This document shows, one piece after another, positions 1 to 7,622 of a DNA stretch of 40,968 bases. The translations under genes were made by a program, and so were the position numbers. The DNA is from Lacisediminimonas sp. (GTDB lineage: Bacteria > Pseudomonadota > Gammaproteobacteria > Burkholderiales > Burkholderiaceae_D): contig NZ_JAUSNH010000084.1 of NCBI RefSeq assembly GCF_030645335.1, positions 1 through 40,968 on the forward strand, written 5' to 3'. How positions within the stretch are numbered: position 1 is the first letter of the stretch; every line of letters begins with the position of its first letter. Under the pieces are notes generated by a model. The model made no database searches. It was not told the origin of the DNA and saw nothing but the letters and a program-made list of their open reading frames with translations.

Positions 1-1
1 C

Positions 2-550
2 GGATTGGGTTCGCGCCTGAAGAACAATAGCGAGGTGCCGTCCAGTTATTACTTCAACCTGGCGACCTGGCACACCATCAACCTGGCTTACACCCCGCGG
101 GTGGAGCGCGAGTTGAAGGATCTTTATCGCGATGTGGTCGAGCGCGACAAGTTCGACATGCTGCTGAACCTGATCCGGGATCGGGCCGGTCACTGGCTGG
201 CGTTGCGCATGGAAGCTGGGAAAATCGCCCTTTCGGACGCGCAGCAAACCACGCTGGATTTGCCAAAACTCAGGCCTGCCCAAATGCTGGTCCTGCAACG
301 AGACCAGTTTAATGACGCCATCGGCGGCCTGACCGCCAGCGTGGAAAATACCGTGCGCGAGCTGTTGCGGGCTTCGGGGGTGCGCCCGGAACAGGTGCAA
401 ACCGTGTTCTTTACCGGCGGCGCCAGCGGTGTTCCCCTGCTGCGCGCCCGGATTGCGGCGGTGGTGCCGGATGCGCGCAAGGTGGAAGGTGACTTGTTCG
501 GCAGCGTCGGCGCCGGACTGGCGCTGGATGCGTCACGCATCTTCAAGTGA
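2..550 (+). CDS. Hsp70 family (YegD-like) chaperone, 3' part
   Basis: This is the C-terminal 182 residues of an Hsp70/actin-fold ATPase; the frame is open to the left edge, so the start lies outside the window. The visible part contains the typical second-lobe phosphate/adenosine motif, reading FFTGGASGVPLLR, followed by GSVGAGLAL near the end. The protein stops soon after the nucleotide-binding fold and has no substrate-binding domain. That short form is characteristic of YegD-type Hsp70 homologues rather than DnaK. By family it should be a cytosolic ATPase, but the client is unknown. The gene ends in an AT-rich stretch at 548-610 with no obvious hairpin. The family call is confident; identity with YegD itself is an inference from size and motifs. 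Confidence 0.8.
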   Translation, partial: GLGSRLKNNSEVPSSYYFNLATWHTINLAYTPRVERELKDLYRDVVERDKFDMLLNLIRDRAGHWLALRMEAGKIALSDAQQTTLDLPKLRPAQMLVLQRDQFNDAIGGLTASVENTVRELLRASGVRPEQVQTVFFTGGASGVPLLRARIAAVVPDARKVEGDLFGSVGAGLALDASRIFK

Positions 551-818
551 ATTTATTACAATAGTTAAATCAATTGGTTAGCGTATTTATCTAATGTAAT
601 TTATGTCTTTCGTCTGTCTGCCTCAAGCCCCGCCCAGCATCAAGGCGCCATAGATGACAGCAGGTTGTATCTTGCTACTGCCCGCACTAAGTGCTTGAAT
701 GGCTGCACTGGCGCAATCACCGGCGCCCGTTCTTGACTCCCCCCGGAAAGCGTTGTTGCCGACACGGCCACCACGCTCATCCCCGAAGTACTGTGCTGTA
801 CCTTCTAAAGGAAACATC

Positions 819-1010
819 ATGAAATTGAACATGGGCAGTCTGGATCGCGGCTTGCGCGTTGCCGCAGGCGCTGGCTTGTTGATCGCAACCGCAATGGGCG
901 CAATCGGCCTGTGGGGCCTGGTTGGCCTGGTGCCGCTGCTGACAGGCCTGTCTGGTTATTGCCCCTTGTACAGCCTGGTTGGCATGAATACCTGCCCAAT
1001 GAAAAAATGA
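819..1010 (+). CDS. DUF2892 small inner-membrane protein
   Basis: This 63-residue protein matches the DUF2892 (YgaP-type membrane) pattern. It has a short N-terminal LDRGLRVAAGAGLL segment, two hydrophobic helices, and the signature YCPLYSLVGMNTC with two cysteines close to the C-terminus. A longer in-frame reading begins at 699. The ATG at 819 is chosen because AAAGGA lies six bases upstream and the family consensus begins here. Such domains are often encoded beside rhodanese or sulfide-oxidation genes, and this one lies about 450 bp from a sulfide-oxidation locus on the other strand, so a link to sulfur is plausible but unproven. The next gene starts 28 bp downstream on the same strand, so the two may be cotranscribed. 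Confidence 0.75.
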   Translation: MKLNMGSLDRGLRVAAGAGLLIATAMGAIGLWGLVGLVPLLTGLSGYCPLYSLVGMNTCPMKK

Positions 1011-1038
1011 AGACAAGTCAAGATCAATGGAGATCTGC

Positions 1039-1392
1039 ATGAACCAGGAGAGCCCCGGCTATCGGTCCCTTACCCGATCGATCTCCAAATCCCTGGAAAG
1101 TATGCGCGCCGACCTGCCTGAAGTGATGCAGGCTTTCACTGATCTTGGGCGCGCCGCCTCCAAGGCTGGTGCGCTCGACCCCAAGACCAAGGAGTTGATC
1201 GCACTCGCGCTCGGCGTGGCGGCACGCTGTGATGGCTGCATTGGCTTCCATGTCAAGACGCTGGTCAAGCTTGGCGCAAGCAAGGCCGAGTTGCAGGAGA
1301 TGCTGGCCATGGCCGTCTACATGGGTGGAGGACCGTCCTTGATGTATTCGGCCAATGCGCTGGCGGCATTCGACGAATTTTCACAGGCTTGA
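1039..1392 (+). CDS. Carboxymuconolactone decarboxylase / AhpD-family protein
   Basis: This 117-residue all-helical protein belongs to the CMD/AhpD-like family. The core reads LDPKTKELIALALGVAARCDGCIGFHVKTLVKLGASKAEL and contains the AhpD-type CxxC (CDGC) followed by a histidine five residues after the second cysteine. This arrangement is the proton-relay and redox signature of alkylhydroperoxidase-like members rather than true decarboxylases. An in-frame ATG exists at 1027, but GGAG at 1029-1032 is correctly spaced for the ATG at 1039, so 1039 is preferred. The family role is reduction of peroxides or other thiol oxidants in the cytoplasm; the partner reductant is unknown. It follows the DUF2892 gene and faces the SulP gene tail to tail. 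Confidence 0.82.
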   Translation: MNQESPGYRSLTRSISKSLESMRADLPEVMQAFTDLGRAASKAGALDPKTKELIALALGVAARCDGCIGFHVKTLVKLGASKAELQEMLAMAVYMGGGPSLMYSANALAAFDEFSQA

Positions 1393-1410
1393 CTGGCTAA
1401 CGGCCCTGGC

Positions 1411-1431
1411 CGGGCGGGCGGTGCTCGCCCG
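1411..1431. terminator. Possible bidirectional hairpin between convergent genes
   Basis: A GC-rich inverted repeat (CGGGCG and CGCCCG, nine-base loop) lies in the 69-bp gap between the convergent CMD and SulP genes. There is no T tract on either side, so intrinsic termination is only a possibility. Confidence 0.35.
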
Positions 1432-1461
1432 TTCAGGCCCGCCGCTTTGCTCACTTCCCGA

Positions 1462-3219
1462 TCAGCCCGGCTGGAACAGCTCCGGCGACAATGCCGATAT
1501 CGCCTGGTAGTGGCTCAGGAAAACCTTGCCGCTCAGGTGGTGCAAGAACTCGGTTTTGCCCAGCCGGTCCATCACGGGTCCCTTCACTTCCGACAAGTGC
1601 AGCGCGATGCCTGCCGCCTGCAAGCGCTGCTGGATTGCTTCCAGGCTTTCCAGTGCGCTGGCATCGATCTCGTTGACCGCCGAGCATTGCAGTACGACGT
1701 GCTGCAGCCCGGGACGGGAAGCAACGGCGTTGTTGACCCAATCTTCCAGGTACCGGGCATTGGCAAAAAACATGTTGCCATCAATGCGCAAGCTGAGCAC
1801 CGATTCGCCCACGACAACCGTGTGCCGCAATACATTGCGGAAGTGCTCGGTGCCGCGTACCAGCCCGACTTCGGCGATATGCGGCTTGCTGGTTCGGTAC
1901 AGGTACAGTGCCAGAGAAATCCCCACACCGATGATGAGCCCGGCCTCCACCCCCAGCGCCAGCGTGCCGGCCAGGGTACCCGCCGCAGCGACGAAATCCG
2001 GCCGGGAATACGACCAGGTAAAGCGCAATACGCCGAAATCGACCAGCGACAAGACCGCAACGATGATGGTGGCCGCCAGGGTCGCCTGCGGCAAGTAGTA
2101 CAGCGCCGGCGTCAGGAACAAGGATGCCAGCAACAGCCCGATCGCCGTAAATACGCCGGCAGCGGCAGTCTGCGCGCCGGCATCGAAGTTGACCACCGAG
2201 CGCGCGAATCCGCCGGTGACAGGGAAGCCGCCAGTGAGCGACGACGCAATATTGCTGGCGCCCAGGGCAACCAGTTCCTGGTCGGGTTCAATCCGCTGCC
2301 GCCGCTTGGCGGCCAGCGTTTGTCCGACCGATACCGACTCGACAAAGCCGACGATGCTGATCAACAAGGCGGGCAGCAGCAGTTGCTGCCAAAGCGCCGG
2401 ATTCCAGCCTGGCAGGGTAAATGGCGGCAATCCTTGCGGCACCACACCGACGATTGCCACGCCCTGGGCATCGAGCTTGCCCAGCCAGACAGCAATCGAA
2501 CTGGCCGCGATCGCAACGATCGGCCCGGCCTTTGCCAGTACGTCGGCCAGCCGCAATCCCAGCCCGAGCCGGACCAGCAAGGGCTTGAGCCCCTTGCGCA
2601 CCCAGAACAGGAACAACAGGGACAATAGCCCAATGGTCAAGGTGAACAGGTTGCTTTGCGTCACACCCCTGACCAGCGCACCCAGCAGCTCGAACAGGCT
2701 GTGCCCCTGCGCCTTGATGCCCATGATGTACTTGAGCTGGCTGGCGGCAATGATCAGCCCGGACGCGGTAATGAAGCTGGCAATCACCGGATGGCTCAGG
2801 AAGTTCGCGAAAAATCCCAGCCGCAACAAACCCAGCGCCAGCAGCATCACGCCAGACAGGAAGGCCAGCAGGATTGCCGCCTCCCAGTATTGCGGTGATC
2901 CGACCTGGGCGAATTGCCCGATTGCCGACGCCGTCATCAGCGACACCACCGCCACCGGTCCGACCGCCAGCACACGGCTGCTGCCGAACACGGCGTAGGC
3001 GACCAACGGCGCAATGCTGGCGTAGATGCCGACTTCCGGCGGTAACCCGGCCAGCATGGCGTAGGCCAGGCTTTGCGGGATCAGCATGATGGTGACGATC
3101 ACCGCCGCCAGCAAGTCACCCGTCAGCGCGCCCCGGTCATAGCGGGCGCCCCATTCCAGTATCGGCAATGACGGCAACCAGCGCCTGAATGCGGATTGCG
3201 AAGATTGCCTGCCGTTCAT
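1462..3219 (-). CDS. SulP-family anion transporter with STAS domain
   Basis: This 585-residue protein is a full-length SulP (SLC26-type) permease. It has about 12-14 hydrophobic segments from residue 30 to 430, starting with the family's LLAAVIVTIMLIPQSLAYAMLAGLPPEVGIYAS signature. A cytoplasmic STAS domain occupies roughly residues 450-560 and includes the conserved NEIDASALESL loop. Family members carry sulfate, bicarbonate or other oxyanions across the inner membrane. The start codon overlaps the stop of the upstream sulfide:quinone oxidoreductase gene as ATGA, so translation is probably coupled. From that context I infer transport of the sulfite, sulfate or thiosulfate produced by sulfide oxidation, possibly outward. 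Direction and substrate cannot be read from the sequence. Confidence 0.9.
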   Translation of the reverse strand: MNGRQSSQSAFRRWLPSLPILEWGARYDRGALTGDLLAAVIVTIMLIPQSLAYAMLAGLPPEVGIYASIAPLVAYAVFGSSRVLAVGPVAVVSLMTASAIGQFAQVGSPQYWEAAILLAFLSGVMLLALGLLRLGFFANFLSHPVIASFITASGLIIAASQLKYIMGIKAQGHSLFELLGALVRGVTQSNLFTLTIGLLSLLFLFWVRKGLKPLLVRLGLGLRLADVLAKAGPIVAIAASSIAVWLGKLDAQGVAIVGVVPQGLPPFTLPGWNPALWQQLLLPALLISIVGFVESVSVGQTLAAKRRQRIEPDQELVALGASNIASSLTGGFPVTGGFARSVVNFDAGAQTAAAGVFTAIGLLLASLFLTPALYYLPQATLAATIIVAVLSLVDFGVLRFTWSYSRPDFVAAAGTLAGTLALGVEAGLIIGVGISLALYLYRTSKPHIAEVGLVRGTEHFRNVLRHTVVVGESVLSLRIDGNMFFANARYLEDWVNNAVASRPGLQHVVLQCSAVNEIDASALESLEAIQQRLQAAGIALHLSEVKGPVMDRLGKTEFLHHLSGKVFLSHYQAISALSPELFQPG

Positions 3220-4886
3220 TTATCCGTCATTTCCGGCTGGGCCAGCCATTCCCGCCCTTTCAGCATCCCTTGCCAATACAGCGGCGGCAAGATCCGTTCC
3301 TTCAGCAGCCAGGCCAGGCGTGACGGACGGGTGCCGTCGATCAGCCATGTCGGGAAACTCGGCGCGAGCTTGCCGCCATACAAAAACTCGGCCAGCACGA
3401 TTTTGCCGCGTTCCACGGTCAGCGGGCATGAGCCATAGCCGTCGTAGCGCGCCAGGGTGGCGGCGCCACCCAATGCGGCCAGCACGTTGTGCGCCACCAC
3501 CGGCGCCTGCTTGCGGGCGGCGGCTGCGGTCTTGGCGTTGGGGGTGTTGGTGGCGTCACCCAGGCCATGCACATTGGCAAAAGTCTTGTGGCGCAGGGTC
3601 GCCGGATCGACATCGACCCAGCCGGCAGCGTCGGCCAGCGGGCTGACACGGATGAAATCGGGCGCCACCTGGGGCGGCACCACATGGATCATGTCGAACG
3701 ACTGCTGGACCGATTCCTTGCTGCCATCGGCATTGGTGCGGGTAAAGGTGGCAATGCGTGCCGGACCGTCGATCGCAGTCAGGTTGTGGCTGAATTTGAG
3801 GTCGATGCCATAGCTTTTTACATACTCGTTCAGGGCCGGCACGTACTCCGGCACCCCGAACAGCACGGCGCCGGCGTTGTAGAACTCGATGTCAATCTTG
3901 TCCAGCACACCGCTGCGCCGCCAGTGATCGGCGGACAGATACATGGCTTTCTGCGGTGCGCCGGCACACTTGATCGGCATCGGCGGCTGGGTAAACAGCG
4001 CCCTGCCCCCCTTCAGTTTCTGGACCAGCTCCCAAGTATAGGGCGCCAGGTGATACAGGTAATTGGACGTCACGCCATTCTGGCCGAGCGTCTCGGCCAG
4101 CCCGGGTACACCGGCCCAGTTCAGCTTCAGGCCGGGGCATACGATCAACTGCTCGTACTTCACCACCCGGCAGCCATCCAGGACCAGGGAATTGCGCTCC
4201 GGTTCGAACGCCGCTACGGCGGCCTTGATCCAATGCACGCCGCGCGGAATCAGCGAGGCCATGGCGCGGGCAGTTTCCTGCTGCTTGAAGACGCCGGCGC
4301 CAACCATGGTCCAACCCGGCTGGTAGTAATGCACGTCGGCCGGATCCACGATTGCAATGTCGAGCTTGGGTGAGCGCGCCAGCAGGCTGGCAGCCACCGC
4401 GATACCGGCAGCACCGCCGCCGACGATCACCACCGTATGCTGCGCTTCGGCGACATCCGAAGGCGTCCGGCCTTGATTGACGATCCGGCGCACCAACGCC
4501 TTCAGGTCATAGCCGGCCCGGTTGGCGGTTTCCAGGATTTGGGGCAGGTTCAGCTTGCCCGACTGCGACAGCGCCCACATCGTGGTGGAACGCATGCCGG
4601 TACGGCAGTACGCCAGCACCGGTTTGGGCATCGACGCCATCAATTCGCCGAACTGCACGCCCTGCTCATCGGAGACCTTGCCGGGTTCGGCCGGCATGTA
4701 ATGCACCTCCAGGCCGGCGGCGTGCGCGGCGCGCTCGATCTCGCTGTACAAAGGCTGGTCCGCTCCCTCGCCGTCCGGCCGGTTGCAGATGACCGCCCGA
4801 AAGCCGGCAGCCTTCAGGCCGTCCAGGTCTGCTGCGCTGATTTGCGGCGCAACAGACAGCTCGTCATTGAGTTTGCGAATGTCCAT
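3216..4886 (-). CDS. DUF442 sulfurtransferase/phosphatase-like domain fused to type II sulfide:quinone oxidoreductase
   Basis: This 556-residue protein joins two enzymes. Residues 1-135 form a DUF442 (TIGR01244, cysteine-phosphatase-like/rhodanese-like) domain with the catalytic loop CRTGMRS starting at C94. From residue 150 there is a flavoprotein beginning with the FAD motif VIVGGGAAG (154-161). It contains KCAGAPQKAMYLS (C307) and YDGYGSCPL (C487), which match the two redox cysteines of type II (human SQOR-like) enzymes in context and nearly in spacing. The expected reaction is oxidation of H2S to sulfane sulfur with electrons passed to quinone at the membrane; the N-terminal domain may move the persulfide. 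GGAGACAGGG precedes the ATG. It is 41 bp downstream of the persulfide dioxygenase and overlaps the SulP start. Confidence 0.92.
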   Translation of the reverse strand: MDIRKLNDELSVAPQISAADLDGLKAAGFRAVICNRPDGEGADQPLYSEIERAAHAAGLEVHYMPAEPGKVSDEQGVQFGELMASMPKPVLAYCRTGMRSTTMWALSQSGKLNLPQILETANRAGYDLKALVRRIVNQGRTPSDVAEAQHTVVIVGGGAAGIAVAASLLARSPKLDIAIVDPADVHYYQPGWTMVGAGVFKQQETARAMASLIPRGVHWIKAAVAAFEPERNSLVLDGCRVVKYEQLIVCPGLKLNWAGVPGLAETLGQNGVTSNYLYHLAPYTWELVQKLKGGRALFTQPPMPIKCAGAPQKAMYLSADHWRRSGVLDKIDIEFYNAGAVLFGVPEYVPALNEYVKSYGIDLKFSHNLTAIDGPARIATFTRTNADGSKESVQQSFDMIHVVPPQVAPDFIRVSPLADAAGWVDVDPATLRHKTFANVHGLGDATNTPNAKTAAAARKQAPVVAHNVLAALGGAATLARYDGYGSCPLTVERGKIVLAEFLYGGKLAPSFPTWLIDGTRPSRLAWLLKERILPPLYWQGMLKGREWLAQPEMTDK

Positions 4887-4927
4887 CCCTGTCTCCTCTG
4901 ATATTTATGGTGCCGAGAGTGTATCGG

Positions 4928-5812
4928 TTAAAGCGCGTTCAGCGGTATTTTCAAGTAACGCTGGCCGTTCGATTCCGGTTCCGGCAAATGGCCGGCGCGC
5001 ATATTGACCTGCACTGACGGCAGGATCAGCACCGGCATTTCCAGCGTGGCGTCGCGCCGGGTCCGCATGGCGACGAATTCTTCCTCGGTAATGCCGTTGC
5101 GGACGTGGATGTTGCGTTCACGCTCTTCGTCGACCGTGGTCACGAACTGCACGTCGCGCCCGCCGGGCTGGTAGTCATGGCACATGTACAGACGGGTATG
5201 ACCGGGCAGGCTCAGCACCTTGTTGATCGACTTGAACAGCGTGCGGGCATCGCCGCCGGGGAAATCGCAGCGCGCCGTACCGTAGTCGGGCATGAACAGC
5301 GTGTCGCCGACAAAGGCGACTGTTTGCGTGGCGTCGCTGATCACGTACGTCATGCAGGCCGGCGTATGGCCCGGCGTATGCATGGCGCGGCAGGTCAGGG
5401 AGCCGATCTTGACCTCTTCATTGTCGGCAAACAGCCGGTCGAACTGGCTGCCATCTCGGGCAAACCGGCTGTCCGTATTGAACAGATCGCCAAAAACCTG
5501 CTGCACGACCTTGATGTTTTCGCCGATACCGACTTTTCCGCCGAGTTTCTCCTTGATGTACGGCGCGGCCGACAGATGGTCCGCATGCACATGGGTTTCC
5601 AGGATCCACGCCAGGCTAGCGCCGAGTTCCTGCACGCGGGCGATCAAGAGATCGGCCGAAGCGGTACGGGTGCGTCCGGATTTCGGATCGTAATCGAGCA
5701 CGCTGTCGATTACCGCTGCCTGCCGGGTTTCCGTGTCCAGCACGATATAGCTGACGGTCGAGGTGGCGGCGTCGAAGAAGCCTTCAACTTGCATCTTGCT
5801 TTGCGGATTCAT
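4928..5812 (-). CDS. pdo: Persulfide dioxygenase (ETHE1/Blh-like MBL-fold protein)
   Basis: This 294-residue metallo-beta-lactamase-fold enzyme carries HVHADH (H74, H76, D78, H79), H149 in HTPGHTPA, D170 in VGDTLF and H212 in MCHDYQPGG. The mononuclear-iron ligands of ETHE1-type persulfide dioxygenases map to H74, H149 and D170. The DYDPKSGRT segment near residue 40 is typical of the Blh-like bacterial branch. The reaction is glutathione persulfide plus O2 and water to sulfite plus glutathione, in the cytoplasm, removing the product of the neighbouring SQR. An in-frame ATG at 5827 exists, but a GGAG lies within that segment at a proper distance from 5812, so 5812 is used. It is the first gene after the sigma54 promoter at 5863-5878. 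Confidence 0.92.
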   Translation of the reverse strand: MNPQSKMQVEGFFDAATSTVSYIVLDTETRQAAVIDSVLDYDPKSGRTRTASADLLIARVQELGASLAWILETHVHADHLSAAPYIKEKLGGKVGIGENIKVVQQVFGDLFNTDSRFARDGSQFDRLFADNEEVKIGSLTCRAMHTPGHTPACMTYVISDATQTVAFVGDTLFMPDYGTARCDFPGGDARTLFKSINKVLSLPGHTRLYMCHDYQPGGRDVQFVTTVDEERERNIHVRNGITEEEFVAMRTRRDATLEMPVLILPSVQVNMRAGHLPEPESNGQRYLKIPLNAL

Positions 5813-5862
5813 GTGACTGGTCTCCATTGCAGCGCTGAAAATCAGCGCATTGACCTAGCTAT

Positions 5863-5878
5863 TGCAAGATGCTTGCCC
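5863..5878 (-). promoter_or_regulatory. Sigma54 (-24/-12) promoter of the sulfide-oxidation operon
   Basis: Read on the minus strand the site is GGGCAAGCATCTTGCA. The invariant GG and GC dinucleotides are separated by exactly ten bases, against the consensus TGGCACG-N4-TTGCA. The predicted transcription start is near 5852, about 40 bases before the dioxygenase ATG. It sits directly downstream of a sigma54 activator gene and its likely binding sites. Confidence 0.75.
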
Positions 5879-5896
5879 GCATACAATCTGTATCGT

Positions 5897-5909
5897 CAAG
5901 CTATTGAAT
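5897..5909 (-). promoter_or_regulatory. Candidate IHF site between sigma54 promoter and activator sites
   Basis: The minus strand reads ATTCAATAGCTTG, one mismatch from the IHF consensus WATCAANNNNTTR. An AT-rich tract (about 5903-5940) adjoins it. The position between promoter and upstream activator sites is where IHF normally bends sigma54 promoters. The consensus is short, so this is suggestive only. Confidence 0.4.
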
Positions 5910-5952
5910 ATAAACACATTTATATTATTAAGCTAGATTTTACATGAGGTGC

Positions 5953-6004
5953 TGCCAGCACGCTGGCACTGCCAATGGCAGTAGTTGGCAGTGCTAATGG
6001 CAGT
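5953..6004. promoter_or_regulatory. FisR upstream activator sites (TGCCA/TGGCA repeats)
   Basis: Three related sites lie in tandem. TGCCAG-N4-CTGGCA is at 5953-5968. ACTGCCA-A-TGGCAGT, a perfect 7-bp inverted repeat, is at 5968-5982. Two direct copies of TGGCAGT fall within 5986-6004. They lie about 75-140 bp upstream of the sigma54 promoter, the usual enhancer distance. The same motif recurs at 7474-7511 near the fisR start, which supports FisR as the binding protein. Confidence 0.65.
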
Positions 6005-6050
6005 CGTTGCGCGGACACTTCCGTGCAGTCCGAATCAGCAATCCATCACG

Positions 6051-7418
6051 TCAATCCAGGCCCAGGGTTTTCAGCCGCCGGTACAAGGACCGCTCACTGA
6101 TGCCCAGTGCAGTGGCCAGTTCGCGCCGGGTACCGGTGAAACCGGCAATCATCCGACGCTGCTCTTCATCGCCATCGTTGGCTTGGTGCAAGGAAGATGC
6201 TCTCCCCTGCTCCGGATGCACGATTTCCGGCGGCAGATGCTCCGCCAGGATGACACCCTGGTCGGCAAAAAGCCGGGCCCGCTCCAGCGCATTGCGCAGT
6301 TCGCGAATATTCCCCGGCCACGAATAGCTGCGCAACAGCGCCATTGCCCCCGGATCGACGCCCAGCCGGCCCGGGCCGCCACTTTGGCGCTGCAACATCG
6401 TATTGACCAGCAAGGGAATATCCGACAATCGCTCACGCAGTGCCGGCAAGTGGATCGGAAACGCGCTGATGCGGTAGTACAGGTCCTGCCGGAAACGACC
6501 ATCCGCCACCATCTCGCGCAGCGGCTTGTGGGTGGCCGCCACCAGACGGAAATCGGCATGCAGCGTATCGGTGCCGCCAACCCGCCGAAAGGTGCCGGAT
6601 TCGATCAGGCGCAGCAGCTTGACTTGCATGGCCAGCGGCACATCGCCGATTTCGTCCAGGAACAGCGTGCCGCCGCGGGCGGTTTCCACCAATCCCTGCT
6701 TGCGGTTGATGGCGCCGGTAAAAGCGCCCTTTTCATAACCGAACAGCTCGCTTTCGAACAATGTTTCCGTCAGCCCGGAACAATCAACGACAACAAAAGG
6801 CTTGCCAGCGCGCTCGCTGGCCTCATGCACCGCCCGCGCAAACAATTCCTTGCCGGTACCGGATTCGCCCAGCAGCAGCACCGGCAGCATCGACGGCGAC
6901 ACCCGCTCCAGCGCCGCAATTGCAGTATTGAAAGCGGCAGAACTGCCGACCAGTCCCTCCGTACTGGGTCGCGCCGATGCGCTGCGAACGACCGCCAGCC
7001 GCTCCACGTAGGCCACGATTTCCTGCTGCCCATCGAGGATCGGCCGCAATTCGACATCCACATGCTCTGGCCCGCGCGGCGTATGGTGGATATGCAGCAC
7101 CCGGTCCCGCCCACGGGTCTCGATCGCCCGCTTCATCGGACAATGCTCGCCAGCCTGGTCACAGGGCACATCGTAATGGTGCGAGATCCGATAGCACTTT
7201 TGACCGATATAAGGCTTGTCGTCCGTCGCAAACTGGCGGCGGTACGCCAGGTTGGCGGCCAGGATGTTGTAGCCGGTATCGAGTACGATCATCGGATGCG
7301 GCTCTTGTTCCAGGTAGGAAATCAGGGCTTGCACCTGGGCGGGCGTGGTCGCCACGGCCAGGCGCGGTGCGCCTGCGTCGGGGCTTGCTGTGTCAGAGTC
7401 GGTTTGCGAGGGTGGCAT
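6051..7418 (-). CDS. fisR: FisR-type sigma54-dependent sulfane-sulfur-sensing activator
   Basis: Counting from the ATG at 7418, the protein has 455 residues. A PAS-like sensor fills about residues 28-140 and carries cysteines C75, C86 and C93. Their 11- and 7-residue spacing equals that of the three sensing cysteines reported for Cupriavidus FisR. An AAA+ domain follows with Walker A GESGTGKE, the sigma54-contacting GAFTGA and Walker [10 protein letters not shown] Fis-type HTH ([23 protein letters not shown]) is at the C-terminus. It should bind the repeats at 5953-6004 and switch on the dioxygenase-SQR-SulP operon when polysulfide is present. The frame is open upstream to a TTG at 7529, but that stretch encodes binding-site repeats and precedes the likely transcription start, so 7418 is preferred with some doubt. 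Confidence 0.88.
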   Translation of the reverse strand: MPPSQTDSDTASPDAGAPRLAVATTPAQVQALISYLEQEPHPMIVLDTGYNILAANLAYRRQFATDDKPYIGQKCYRISHHYDVPCDQAGEHCPMKRAIETRGRDRVLHIHHTPRGPEHVDVELRPILDGQQEIVAYVERLAVVRSASARPSTEGLVGSSAAFNTAIAALERVSPSMLPVLLLGESGTGKELFARAVHEASERAGKPFVVVDCSGLTETLFESELFGYEKGAFTGAINRKQGLVETARGGTLFLDEIGDVPLAMQVKLLRLIESGTFRRVGGTDTLHADFRLVAATHKPLREMVADGRFRQDLYYRISAFPIHLPALRERLSDIPLLVNTMLQRQSGGPGRLGVDPGAMALLRSYSWPGNIRELRNALERARLFADQGVILAEHLPPEIVHPEQGRASSLHQANDGDEEQRRMIAGFTGTRRELATALGISERSLYRRLKTLGLD

Positions 7419-7473
7419 GGACGGGCAACTCGATGGGTAAGATGGCGCAGGACAGGGCTGGCATGCTTCGACT

Positions 7474-7511
7474 ACTGCCATGCTGCCAGCAATGGCAGTG
7501 GTTATGGCAGT
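7474..7511. promoter_or_regulatory. Second cluster of TGCCA/TGGCA sites at the fisR promoter
   Basis: ACTGCCA (7474-7480), TGCTGCCA (7481-7488) and two TGGCAGT copies (7493-7499, 7505-7511) repeat the motif found upstream of the operon promoter. They cover the predicted fisR transcription start, a position that suits autorepression. Confidence 0.5.
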
Positions 7512-7512
7512 A

Positions 7513-7521
7513 AGAATAGCA
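7513..7521 (-). promoter_or_regulatory. Candidate extended -10 of fisR
   Basis: The minus strand reads TGCTATTCT, an extended -10 of the TGnTATAAT type, without a good -35. Initiation would fall near 7506, giving a leader of about 90 bases to the ATG at 7418. Confidence 0.35.
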
Positions 7522-7579
7522 GACACCAAAAAAAGTCTGATCCGTCGTGCGTCGCCTACGAGGACGATTTCAAATAAGC

Positions 7580-7601
7580 CGCGAGTGCATTTTTCCTCGC
7601 G
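7580..7601 (-). terminator. Weak hairpin after coxE
   Basis: CGCGAG and CTCGCG form a 6-bp stem with a ten-base loop, followed on the minus strand by GCTTATTTG. It lies 22 bp past the coxE stop and ahead of the fisR promoter, so it could separate the two units. The stem is short. Confidence 0.3.
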
Positions 7602-7622
7602 TCATCATTCGGCTTGGCTGGG

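Noticed and set aside
1447-2628. 393-codon open frame opposite the SulP gene
   Set aside because: Its translation is Gln/Arg-rich without domains, while the minus strand encodes a complete transporter.
5985-7577. 530-codon open frame on the plus strand opposite fisR
   Set aside because: It is antisense to a gene with a full PAS-AAA-HTH architecture; its Gln/Arg/His-rich composition is typical of the reverse frame of GC-rich coding DNA.
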